DNA of 50,964 nt from Streptomyces sp. ISL-12. GTDB taxonomy: Bacteria > Actinomycetota > Actinomycetes > Streptomycetales > Streptomycetaceae. The notes under the pieces are model-generated. The model was given only the letters and a program-made list of their open reading frames with translations, was not told the DNA's origin and ran no database searches. How positions within the stretch are numbered: position 1 is the first letter of the stretch; each line of letters opens with the position of its first letter. Below are positions 7,590 to 14,887 of this stretch, piece after piece. The stretch covers positions 1 to 50,964 of the forward strand of contig NZ_JAGGOO010000127.1 in assembly GCF_018614415.1 (NCBI RefSeq), given 5' to 3'. A program made the position numbers and the translations under genes.

Positions 7590-7623
7590 GCGGCCCCGCT
7601 CTCCTCCGGGAGAGCGGGGCCGC
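7590..7623. terminator. strong terminator, copy 2 of a duplicated hairpin
   Basis: A 15-bp stem (7590-7604 with 7609-7623) has loop TCCG and is followed by TTT. Sequence and position relative to the upstream TGA are nearly identical to 6577-6610. It also serves the convergent HAD gene ending at 7629. Confidence 0.85.
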
Positions 7624-7628
7624 TTTCG

Positions 7629-8297
7629 TCATGCCCGGAGTGCGGCGAGTACCTGCGCTGTGTCGGCAAGACCGTCCAGCACCATCTCTGCACCTGCGGA
7701 CTCCAGCTCGGCCGCCGATGTCTTGCCGCTGGCGACTGCGACCACCCGGACACCCGCCTCGTGCCCACCCGCGACGTCGGCCGGGGTGTCCCCGAGGAAC
7801 ACGGCCCCTGTCGCTTTGACACCCGCCCGCCCAAGGGCAAGCCGCAGCAACTTGGGCCGGCGCTCCCCGTCCTCACCGTAGGCGCCTTCCTCCAGGTTCA
7901 GGTAGGAGTCGAGGCCGAAGCTCGCCAGCTTGACCTCGGCGGCCTGGCGCACGTTGCCGGTGACCACCGACTGCCGCACGCCCCGATCCCTCAGAGCAGC
8001 GAGAGCGGCGGCGGCCCCGGGCAACGCGTGCCCGCGCTCGCGCAGCTCAGCTGCCCGCCGAACGTGCACGGCGCCGAGCGCGTCAGCGAACCGGGTGAAC
8101 AGCGTCTCGTCGTGCTCCACGCCGTGCAGGCGCGCGGTCTCTCGCAGGATCACCTGCTCCGTTGACCCCGTCACCGACGCCTGTTCTCGCAGCGCCACCC
8201 CGGTCACCTGCTCGAACGCTGCGGCCCACAGCTCACGGCCGAGGCCGCGCGTCGCCATCAGCGTATGGTCGATGTCCCACAGCACCAGCTCCGGCAC
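7629..8297 (-). CDS. HAD-superfamily hydrolase (phosphoglycolate-phosphatase-like)
   Basis: About 222 residues. HAD motif I is LWDIDHTLM with the nucleophile Asp followed by an Asp two residues later, motif II is SVVTGN, and motif IV is VFLGDTPADVAGG; a Lys between them (PKLLR) fits motif III. A four-helix cap follows motif I. Such enzymes dephosphorylate small phosphate esters; the substrate cannot be read from sequence. The GTG at 8297 has GGAG about 7 bases upstream and puts motif I near the N-terminus as expected; upstream starts to 8378 lie in the divergent promoter region. The XRE/TPR regulator gene starts 83 bp away on the other strand. Confidence 0.85.
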   Translation of the reverse strand: MPELVLWDIDHTLMATRGLGRELWAAAFEQVTGVALREQASVTGSTEQVILRETARLHGVEHDETLFTRFADALGAVHVRRAAELRERGHALPGAAAALAALRDRGVRQSVVTGNVRQAAEVKLASFGLDSYLNLEEGAYGEDGERRPKLLRLALGRAGVKATGAVFLGDTPADVAGGHEAGVRVVAVASGKTSAAELESAGAEMVLDGLADTAQVLAALRA

Positions 8298-8380
8298 CGG
8301 CGTCTCCTCTCTCCAGAACACGGGGTCCCCACGCATCGGGCACCCTACGCTCAGAGGACGGAGCGAGGAGTGGCGCATGG

Positions 8381-9580
8381 TTGCATGCAGATCTCCCCAT
8401 CGGGGACCGCATCAAGCACTACCGCGGCGGACGTCGGCAGGATGCCGTCGCTGGCCTGGTCGGCATCTCGCCGGACTACCTGTCGCAGATCGAACGCGGC
8501 GTCAAGGTGCCGTCGGTGCCGATGTTGTATGCCCTCGCACAGGAGCTGGGCGTGCCGGTCGCTGCCCTGCTGTCCGATCAGGCCCCCGAGACCGCCGAGT
8601 CAGCTGACACCGCTGAGGCCGCCGTGGGCCGCGCGCTCCTCGGCTACGGCCCGGCCCGCAGCGCTCCCGCCGTAGCATCAGCCGTGCTGAGAGAACGGGT
8701 CGAGGCCGCGTGGACGAGCTGGCAGACGAGCGGCACCCGCTTCACGGAGGCCGCCGAGGTGCTGCCTGTCCTCGTCGCCGATGTTGAGCACGCGGTGCGT
8801 GCCGCCCGCGCTGGCGCTGATCCGGCCGAGCGGCGGGCCGTACTGCGGGCGGCGGCCGACCTGTACTGCCTGCTCCGCTCGTACCTTCGTCGAACCGGCC
8901 GCCTCGACCTTGCCACCCTCGCAGCCGACCGGGCCATGCGCGCGGCCGAGGACGCCGACGACCCGCTGCGTATCGCCGCTGCGCAGTGGAACTTGGGCCA
9001 CGTCCTGCTCGCCGCCGGCCAGCCGGGAGAGGCCGAGGAACTGGCTCTCCGCGCGGCCGAGCAGGTCGAAGGGGCCACGATGCCGCAGGTCGAGCGGACA
9101 GCGATGGGCGGTGCACTCCAGCTCGTCGCTGTTGTGGGGGCCGCGCGCCGCCGCCGGTGGTGGGAGGCCCGGGACCGGCTGACCCAGCACGCAGCGCCTG
9201 CGTCTCGACAGGTACCCGAGAGCAGCAATGTCGCCTGGACTGTGTTCGGGCCGACCAACGTGGCACTGCACGCCCTGTCCATCGACATGGAGGCCGGCGA
9301 GACCGGCGAGGCCCTGCACACCGCGGACGCCATCGACACCGGCCCGCTGCCGTCGCTGGAGCGGGAGTTCACGTTCGGGCTGGAGGTGGCCGCCTGCCAC
9401 AGCCAGCGCCGGGACGATGCCGCGGCGCTGCTCGCCCTCCTCGGCTTGGAGGCGACCGCCCCGGAGGATCTGGCCCGGACGCCACTCGCCCGCCAGCTCG
9501 TGCTGACGGTCATCCGCCGAGCGCGGGCGATGCACGCGCGACAGGCGGAGCAGTTGGCAGCACGGATCGGCCTCGTCTGA
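8381..9580 (+). CDS. XRE-family regulator with TPR-like C-terminal region
   Basis: About 399 residues. An N-terminal HTH_XRE domain (about residues 6-62, with GISPDYLSQIERGVKVPSV) is followed by an all-helical region rich in repeated Ala/Leu helices of TPR character, common in Streptomyces regulators that sense peptides or proteins. The TTG at 8381 is preferred: GGAG lies 10 bases upstream and the HTH starts right after it, while the longer frame to 8162 covers the antisense HAD start. It precedes, on the same strand, a conserved hypothetical, a radical SAM enzyme and a methyltransferase, and probably controls them. Confidence 0.8.
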   Translation: MHADLPIGDRIKHYRGGRRQDAVAGLVGISPDYLSQIERGVKVPSVPMLYALAQELGVPVAALLSDQAPETAESADTAEAAVGRALLGYGPARSAPAVASAVLRERVEAAWTSWQTSGTRFTEAAEVLPVLVADVEHAVRAARAGADPAERRAVLRAAADLYCLLRSYLRRTGRLDLATLAADRAMRAAEDADDPLRIAAAQWNLGHVLLAAGQPGEAEELALRAAEQVEGATMPQVERTAMGGALQLVAVVGAARRRRWWEARDRLTQHAAPASRQVPESSNVAWTVFGPTNVALHALSIDMEAGETGEALHTADAIDTGPLPSLEREFTFGLEVAACHSQRRDDAAALLALLGLEATAPEDLARTPLARQLVLTVIRRARAMHARQAEQLAARIGLV

Positions 9581-9593
9581 ACGAGCCGCTGGC

Positions 9594-9618
9594 TCACCCG
9601 AACTGTCAGCTCGGGTGA
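9594..9618 (+). promoter_or_regulatory. inverted repeat between the regulator and the radical SAM cluster
   Basis: An 8-bp perfect inverted repeat (9594-9601 with 9611-9618) with a 9-base spacer lies 14 bp after the regulator stop and 67 bp before the next start. It could be a weak terminator or an operator for the upstream XRE protein; no T-run follows. Confidence 0.35.
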
Positions 9619-9684
9619 AATTGCAGGACCAAACCTACGGTCAGGTGTGTGAGACGGAGCACACCCACCGTGGAGGCCCTGGCC

Positions 9685-10296
9685 ATGTCGAGCGACCCAG
9701 CACAGCCTGTCCCGCGACCGGTCGAGGTACAGCGTGGCGTCCCCGTGCACTGCGCTGCCGACCGCCGGTTGGCCACTGAACAGTGGCTGCTCTCCGCGCA
9801 CCCGTCCCGCGCGCAGGCCCGGGCGGAGTGGCAGGCGCTGGGCGTGGCCACACTGCGCCTTGGGGCCCTCTTCTCAGCCGTGCGCATCCCCGGCCGTCTC
9901 GTCCAGACCGTCGCCGCCAGCACCGACCCGCTCATCATCGACAGAGCCCTGGCGGACGTCCTCGACGGCGGGCCGGTCATCTGTGACGTCTACGGCCCCC
10001 GCTACTACGCACTCGTTCCCGCGAGCGTCCCCAGGACATGGCAGCAGGCCGCAGAGGACTGGCAGAGCCAGGGGGTGGAGTGTCTCGGCCGCGGCACCTA
10101 CCTGGGGGTGCCGCGGCTCGACGCCGTGTCCTTCCCGCCTGTGGGCGCCAGGTCCTACTGGTCGGTGCCGATGGCGTCGATGGCCAGTCTCTGCGAGCCC
10201 CTCGCCGTCGCCCGTCTGATCGCCGCCGGCCTTCACGGGCTGGACGAAGATCGGGCCCCGTGGCCGACGGATGCCCCACTCACTCCGCGTCACTGA
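9685..10296 (+). CDS. conserved Streptomyces hypothetical protein, radical SAM neighbour
   Basis: About 203 residues; no signal peptide or membrane segment. I recognise the family as a recurrent Streptomyces hypothetical (a PVEVQRGVPVHC-like N-terminus, LSAHPSRAQARAEWQALGV, ECLGRGTYLGVPR and YWSVPM signatures). The segment from about residue 55 (LRLGALFSAVRIPGRLV) is reminiscent of the N-terminal region of primase-polymerase-like proteins, but catalytic acidic pairs are not obvious. The ATG at 9685 has GGAGG 8 bases upstream; a GTG at 9649 is also in frame. It lies between the XRE/TPR regulator and the radical SAM gene (102 bp). The function is unknown. Confidence 0.75.
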   Translation: MSSDPAQPVPRPVEVQRGVPVHCAADRRLATEQWLLSAHPSRAQARAEWQALGVATLRLGALFSAVRIPGRLVQTVAASTDPLIIDRALADVLDGGPVICDVYGPRYYALVPASVPRTWQQAAEDWQSQGVECLGRGTYLGVPRLDAVSFPPVGARSYWSVPMASMASLCEPLAVARLIAAGLHGLDEDRAPWPTDAPLTPRH

Positions 10297-10398
10297 CAGG
10301 CCGCCTGCTCCGGTGAGGCGGGGCGCTACGGCGACCGCGGGGACAGGAGTCGCACGTCAGATCTCCCGCACCAGGGAACTGCCAACTACGGAGGACGA

Positions 10399-11307
10399 AT
10401 GAGTACAGCCATCCCTCAGACCGCAGTGTCGCCGGTAGCCGGTATCCGCTCGGTAGAGCTGGAGATCACCGGCCGCTGCCAACTGTCGTGCAGCCACTGC
10501 TGCACCAGTTCCGGGCCGAAGGCATCCCCTGGGTCCATGTCCCCGCAGAACTGGCTTGACGTCATCACCGACGTCGCCGCCCTCGGCATCCCGGCGGTCC
10601 AGTTCATCGGCGGTGAACCGACGCTCGCCCCCTACCTGCCCCAGTACGTCGACCACGCCCTGGCCGCCGGGCTGAAGGTCGAGGTGTACTCCAACCTCGC
10701 TCACATCCGGCCCGGCCTGTGGAAGTGCTTCGAGCGCCCCGGCGTCTCGCTGGCCACCAGCTACTACAGCGACCAGGCCGACCAGCACGAGCAGATCACC
10801 AACGGGCCCGGCAGCCACCGCCGCACCCGGGACAACATCGCCGAGGCCGTCCGTCGCGGCATCCCTCTGCGCGCCGGCATTGTCAAGGTCCTCGAAGGGC
10901 AGCGCGTCGCCCAGGCGCAGGAGGACCTGCGCCGCCTGGGTGTCACCCGTATCCAGGTCGACCGCGTCCGCCGGGTCGGGCGAGCTGCCGACCCGGCCGT
11001 CGTCATCCCGTCGACGGGCGAGCTGTGCGGGCACTGCTTCCGGCACCGCGTCTCGGTCGACCCGGACGGCGCGGTCTCTGGCTGCATCCTGTCCCGCTTC
11101 CTGGTCGCCGGGAACGTTCGCGAGCAGCGCCTGGCAGAGATCCTGCGCAGCGACCGGTGGCAGCAGCTCACCGACGCCGTACCGGCCCCGCGCGCGGCCT
11201 GCCCTCCGGACGACAGCGGAGACTGCGACCCGGCCAACACCGAGGCGTGCGACCCTGCCTACGACTTCGCACCGGGGCCTGCCCCCAGCCTGGAGGTGAC
11301 CGCGTGA
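10399..11307 (+). CDS. radical SAM enzyme with SPASM-like C-terminal cysteine cluster
   Basis: A 302-residue radical SAM protein. Residues 27, 31 and 34 form the CxxxCxxC motif (CQLSCSHC) that binds the SAM-cleaving 4Fe-4S cluster, followed by GGEPT at 71. C-terminal cysteines at about 210, 213, 229, 268, 276 and 284 resemble the auxiliary cluster region of SPASM/twitch maturases, which often modify ribosomally made peptides. The ATG at 10399 is supported by GGAGGA just upstream. Its stop overlaps the start of the next gene (GTGA), so it is translationally coupled to the methyltransferase. No obvious precursor peptide gene was found next to it. The chemistry and substrate are unknown. Confidence 0.9.
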   Translation: MSTAIPQTAVSPVAGIRSVELEITGRCQLSCSHCCTSSGPKASPGSMSPQNWLDVITDVAALGIPAVQFIGGEPTLAPYLPQYVDHALAAGLKVEVYSNLAHIRPGLWKCFERPGVSLATSYYSDQADQHEQITNGPGSHRRTRDNIAEAVRRGIPLRAGIVKVLEGQRVAQAQEDLRRLGVTRIQVDRVRRVGRAADPAVVIPSTGELCGHCFRHRVSVDPDGAVSGCILSRFLVAGNVREQRLAEILRSDRWQQLTDAVPAPRAACPPDDSGDCDPANTEACDPAYDFAPGPAPSLEVTA

Positions 11308-12437
11308 TCTGGGAGAAGCACGCCACAGAACTCGCCGGCCGTGTCACGCACCGCGCCTCGTGCTGGCGTCAGGCGGTAGCGCGTATGCCCCGGCACCTGT
11401 TCGTCCCGCAGTGGTGGGACCGCCTGGACGGGCAGTGGACGCTGCGCGAGCCGGGCACCGAGGCCGAGTGGTTCGCCGCCGCCTACGATGACCGCTCGCT
11501 GATCACCCGTGTCGGTGCGCTGCACGCCGACTTCGCCAAGCCGGACGACCACCCGACCGGGCGTCCCACCTCGTCCGCGACGCTGCCCAGCCTGACCGTC
11601 CGGATGCTCCAGCACGCCCGGATCGGCGACGGCGACGAGCTGCTGGACGTCGGCACGGGCAGCGGCTACGGGACAGCCCTCGCGTGCTGGCGCCTCGGCG
11701 ACGAGGCGGTCACGAGCGTGGACGTGGACCCGCACCTCGTGGACTCCGCCCAGGAAAGACTGCGATCGATCGGTCTCACTCCCCGTGTGGCCGCGGTCGA
11801 CGCGACCGGGCCGCTGCCCGCTACGGAAGGCCAGTTCGACCGGATCGTGGCCACCGTCTCCGTCCGGAGCGTCCCGGAAAGCTGGCTCACCGCCCTGTGC
11901 GTTGGCGGCCGGCTGGTTACCACCATCGCCGGTACGTCGCTGATCCTCACCGCCGAGAAGGAAGAGGACGGCTCGGCCCGCGGCCGGGTGGAGTGGGACC
12001 GGGCCGGGTTCATGCAGGCCCGCCACGGCGACGACTACCCGCCCGAGGTCGCCGAGGTCCTGGCCGCCGCTCATCACGCGGAGGGCGACGAGGTCTCGAC
12101 CTCTCCCTACCCGGTGCTCGATGTGGCCCAGGCGTGGGACGTCGACTCGATGCTCGGCATCATCGCGCCGGGCATCGAGCACTCCTACGAGGAACGGGGA
12201 GAGCAGCGGACCGCGATCATGGCGCATGCGGACGGCTCGTGGGCCCGAGCTACCGGCAGCGGCACCGAGCCGCCCACCGTCCACCAGTCAGGCCCGCGGC
12301 GCCTGTGGGACATCCTCGACGAGATCCGCGCCTACTGGCTCCAGCACGGCGAGCTACCGGTACGCGGCGCCCGCGTCCGCATCTTGCCCGACGGCCGCAC
12401 CCGACTGTCCCGCGGCGGCTGGCACAAGCAGCTGTAG
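11304..12437 (+). CDS. PIMT-type (protein-L-isoaspartate-like) SAM methyltransferase
   Basis: A 377-residue methyltransferase. Residues 20-36 carry the start of a PIMT domain (ARMPRHLFVP), residues 90-101 the SSATLPSLTVRML stretch corresponding to the PIMT SQPSL region, and residues 114-126 SAM motif I (LDVGTGSGYGTAL). The last 150 residues extend beyond a plain PIMT (usually about 210-220 residues). Similar enzymes occur in RiPP clusters, where they methylate Asp in a modified peptide, for example graspetides. The GTG at 11304 overlaps the stop of the radical SAM gene, with GGAGG upstream. No ATP-grasp gene is present, so the pairing with a radical SAM enzyme is distinctive. The substrate is unknown. 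Confidence 0.85.
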   Translation: MIWEKHATELAGRVTHRASCWRQAVARMPRHLFVPQWWDRLDGQWTLREPGTEAEWFAAAYDDRSLITRVGALHADFAKPDDHPTGRPTSSATLPSLTVRMLQHARIGDGDELLDVGTGSGYGTALACWRLGDEAVTSVDVDPHLVDSAQERLRSIGLTPRVAAVDATGPLPATEGQFDRIVATVSVRSVPESWLTALCVGGRLVTTIAGTSLILTAEKEEDGSARGRVEWDRAGFMQARHGDDYPPEVAEVLAAAHHAEGDEVSTSPYPVLDVAQAWDVDSMLGIIAPGIEHSYEERGEQRTAIMAHADGSWARATGSGTEPPTVHQSGPRRLWDILDEIRAYWLQHGELPVRGARVRILPDGRTRLSRGGWHKQL

Positions 12438-12484
12438 AGCACGCGACGGCGTGCGTCCGTGTGCGCTCACGCTGCGCCGACGGA

Positions 12485-12518
12485 ACGGCCGCCCCTGCAC
12501 CCCGTCAGGGGCGGCCGT
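12485..12518. terminator. bidirectional terminator
   Basis: A perfect 13-bp stem (12485-12497 with 12506-12518) and 8-base loop lie between the methyltransferase (ends 12437) and the convergent XRE gene, touching the latter's stop codon. Confidence 0.8.
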
Positions 12519-12745
12519 CACCGCACCAGGTCGGCGAGGGGCACGTCGAGAGCACGGGCGATACGCAGCAGCGTCCGCAGAGTCGGGTTGGCGCGGCCGG
12601 CCTCGATGTCCTGGTAGTAGGCGCGGTTCATCGACACAGCCAGGAGCAGCTGCTCCTGGGTGAGGTTCTTGTGCTCGCGAACCTCACGGATACGCCTGCC
12701 GATGCGTTGCGCATCGCGGCTGTAGTCGTCGAGGTCTGGTGGCAC
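12518..12745 (-). CDS. small XRE-family HTH regulator
   Basis: A 75-residue single-domain regulator: IGRRIREVREHKNLTQEQLL, then MNRAYYQDIEAGRANPTLRTL and an IARALDVPLADLV tail form a complete lambda-repressor-type HTH. The GTG at 12745 has AGAGG about 8 bases upstream. It lacks any sensor domain, as is usual for phage, plasmid or restriction-modification controllers. It faces the methyltransferase cluster tail-to-tail and has a 19-bp palindrome 34 bases upstream of its start that could be its own operator. It could repress the adjacent cluster or itself. Confidence 0.85.
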   Translation of the reverse strand: MPPDLDDYSRDAQRIGRRIREVREHKNLTQEQLLLAVSMNRAYYQDIEAGRANPTLRTLLRIARALDVPLADLVR

Positions 12746-12778
12746 TCGACAAACCTCTGACCTGCGTGATCGCCTGTC

Positions 12779-12797
12779 AGCCTGGTGTCACCAGGCT
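12779..12797 (+). promoter_or_regulatory. 19-bp palindrome with T-run: terminator or XRE operator
   Basis: Nine-base arms around a single central base form a near-perfect palindrome, followed on the plus strand by TTTT. As RNA it gives an 8-bp stem with a 3-base loop, a minimal terminator. As DNA it is a good dimer-binding site for the XRE protein whose start is 34 bp away. Confidence 0.45.
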
Positions 12798-12885
12798 TTT
12801 TGTGATCTTGATTCATCCCACATACCTGCTGATGGCGTTGCAGACGCCCGGGAGGGCGCCTCAGGACAGGACGCCGGACGCAGGG

Positions 12886-12918
12886 AAGGGCGGCCACCCC
12901 ACTGAGGTGACCGCCCTT
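12886..12918. terminator. hairpin terminator
   Basis: A 13-bp stem with one mismatch (12886-12898 with 12906-12918) and a 7-base loop is followed by a TTCT run. No gene directly upstream on the plus strand is identified, so its parent transcript is unclear. Confidence 0.5.
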
Positions 12919-13028
12919 TCTCGTGCGCCGAGTTGGCCCGGCCCGGATCACGCTTACTCACGCACCCGCCGACCACTCGGGCCAGCAGCGAGCCAGCAAA
13001 CGATCAAGGGACCACCCCGAAACGGACA

Positions 13029-13063
13029 GGACCCCAACTCAGTAAGTCTCTGAGCTGGGGTCC
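13029..13063 (-). terminator. tRNA-Lys terminator
   Basis: A 14-bp stem with one mismatch (13029-13042 with 13050-13063) lies immediately 3' of tRNA-Lys on the minus strand, with a T-containing tail. Confidence 0.75.
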
Positions 13064-13066
13064 TTC

Positions 13067-13142
13067 TGGTAGGCCCTGTGGGACTCGAACCCACAACCAA
13101 TGGATTAAAAGTCCACTGCTCTGCCAATTGAGCTAAGGGCCC
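13067..13142 (-). tRNA. tRNA-Lys (anticodon TTT)
   Basis: A 73-nt cloverleaf (13070-13142) plus an encoded CCA (13067-13069). The acceptor stem starts GGGCCCT and the T-loop is GGTTCGAGTCC. The anticodon loop CTTTTAA reads TTT. The encoded CCA and the accessory-looking DNA beyond the 3' end make this tRNA a plausible integration target. Confidence 0.97.
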
Positions 13143-13240
13143 AGGCGATGTCGCCTCCCCGAGCATAGCCCCACGTGGCCGCCGAGCCGATCGGGTATCG
13201 GGGACACGGCCACGTCGGGGGCGCGCCGAGGGGGGAGTTG

Positions 13241-14776
13241 TCAGGGATCGACCGGCTCGGGGGCGTTCGCGCGGGCGGCCGGGCGGGAGCGGGTGCGTTC
13301 GTGGTCCGGGTTGAGGAACCAGTGCCGGGCCGAGGCGAACCACCAGGTCGCCGAGGAGCCCAGGACGACCAGGACGGCGACCGGGGCGTAGTTGAAGGTC
13401 TCCCAGGTGACCGGGGAGACCTGGGGCAGCATGAAGAGGACCGTGATGACGGCGACCCAGGCCACCGCCGCCATGCCGACCGCCTGCGACCAGCGGCCCA
13501 GGTGCCACGGGCCGCGTTCGAAGGCGGCGCCCTTGCGGACGCGCAGCAGGGTCGGGACGACGTAGGCGATGTAGAGGCCGATGACGGCGATGGAGGTCAC
13601 CGCGGCGTACGCGGTGACGTTGATCAGGTACGGCAGGCCCAGCGCCAGCGCGGCCAGGGCGGCGAGCCACACCGCCGCCACCGGGGTGCGGGTGCGGGGG
13701 CTGACGGTGTGCCAGACGTGGGAGAAGGGCAGCGCGCCGTCGCGGGAGAAGGCGTAGATCATGCGGCTGTTGGCGGTCACGGACGCCATGCCGCAGAAGA
13801 GCTGCGCGCCGATCACGACGAGGAGCAGCAGCTTGCCGGCTGTCGCGCCGAGCGCGTCCAGGAGGATCTGGGCGGGCGGGGCGCCGGTCGGGGAGGTCAG
13901 GGCACCCTCGTAGGACTGGATGGCGAAGGTGAAGCCGAGGAGGAGGACGAAGCCGGCGATCCAGGAGGTCCAGATGGAGCGGACGATGCCCTTCGGACCG
14001 GCCGTCGCGGCGTCCCGGGTCTCCTCCGTCATGTGGGCGGAGGCGTCGTAGCCGGTGAAGGTGTACTGGGCCATCAGGAGGCCCAGGAGGACGACGTACG
14101 GGCCGCTGCCCCAGCCCGTGTTGTTGACGAACTCGCCGAAGACGAAGGACGCCGGCTGGTGGTGGTCGGGGGCAAAGGTGAGCGCGCCGACGATCACCGC
14201 CACGCCGACCACGTGCCACCACACGCTGACGCTGTTGAGCAGGCCGACGATGCGGACGCCGAAGGTGTTCAGCAGGCCGTGCAGGATCAGGATGGCGGCG
14301 AAGAGGAGGATCGTGCGGCCCGGGGTGACCTCGAAGCCGAACTGCAGGTTCAGGTAGGCGCCCAGGAAGGACGCCGCGCCGAAGTCGATGCCGGCCGTCA
14401 CCGCCACCTGACCGAGCACGTTGAACCAGCCCGTGAACCACGCCCAGGCCGCGGCCGTACGCGGTGGCGCGAGGCGGTGGGCCCAGAAGTACAGGCCCGC
14501 CGAGGTCGGGTACGCCGAGCAGATCTCGGCCATCGCCAGGCCCACCAGGAGGGTCATCAGGCCTACGGCGACCCAGCCCCAGGTGATGACGGCGGGGCCG
14601 CCGGTGTTCATGCCGAAGAGGTAGAGGGTCAGGCAGCCGGACAGGACCGAGATGATCGTGAAGGAGACCGCGTAGTTGGAGAACGCCGACATGCGGCGGG
14701 CCAGGACCTGGGTGTAGCCGAGCTGGGCCAGCCGTTCCTCGTCCGACGGACCGTTCGCCCGGGCGTCATCTGTCAT
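13241..14776 (-). CDS. APC-superfamily amino acid permease
   Basis: A 511-residue integral membrane transporter with about 12 hydrophobic segments. The N-terminal segment (QLGYTQVLARRMSAFSNYAV then GCLTLYLFGM) and the conserved GPAVITWGWV and TAYPTSAGLYFW-like (CSAYPTSAGLYFWAHR) motifs match the amino acid/choline transporter branch of the APC superfamily, often annotated as GABA or basic amino acid permeases. It imports an amino acid or amine using ion gradients; the substrate is not readable from sequence. The ATG at 14776 gives the usual short hydrophilic N-terminus. It is a single gene between tRNA-Lys and the helicase terminator; no regulator is adjacent. Confidence 0.92.
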   Translation of the reverse strand: MTDDARANGPSDEERLAQLGYTQVLARRMSAFSNYAVSFTIISVLSGCLTLYLFGMNTGGPAVITWGWVAVGLMTLLVGLAMAEICSAYPTSAGLYFWAHRLAPPRTAAAWAWFTGWFNVLGQVAVTAGIDFGAASFLGAYLNLQFGFEVTPGRTILLFAAILILHGLLNTFGVRIVGLLNSVSVWWHVVGVAVIVGALTFAPDHHQPASFVFGEFVNNTGWGSGPYVVLLGLLMAQYTFTGYDASAHMTEETRDAATAGPKGIVRSIWTSWIAGFVLLLGFTFAIQSYEGALTSPTGAPPAQILLDALGATAGKLLLLVVIGAQLFCGMASVTANSRMIYAFSRDGALPFSHVWHTVSPRTRTPVAAVWLAALAALALGLPYLINVTAYAAVTSIAVIGLYIAYVVPTLLRVRKGAAFERGPWHLGRWSQAVGMAAVAWVAVITVLFMLPQVSPVTWETFNYAPVAVLVVLGSSATWWFASARHWFLNPDHERTRSRPAARANAPEPVDP

Positions 14777-14833
14777 GACCCCAGCGATTCCCAGCCGACG
14801 AGGGTGACATGCGCCACAGGGGCGTACGAAAAC

Positions 14834-14869
14834 GCCGTGGCCCCCACCGGTGTCGGTGGGGGCCGCGGC
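14834..14869. terminator. terminator after the long DEAD-box helicase
   Basis: A 15-bp stem (14834-14848 with 14855-14869, one wobble pair) with a 6-base loop lies 19 bp past the helicase stop. On the minus strand it is followed by a T-rich tract. Confidence 0.8.
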
Positions 14870-14887
14870 GCTCAGTGCGGGTGTGCG

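Larger units (their letters stand above)
12746..13028. other. intergenic region with two hairpins, next to tRNA-Lys
   Basis: No gene is supported between the small XRE gene and the tRNA-Lys terminator. The stretch contains the hairpins at 12779-12797 and 12886-12918 and an AT-richer patch around 12798-12840 that could hold the promoter of the XRE gene. Confidence 0.4.
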
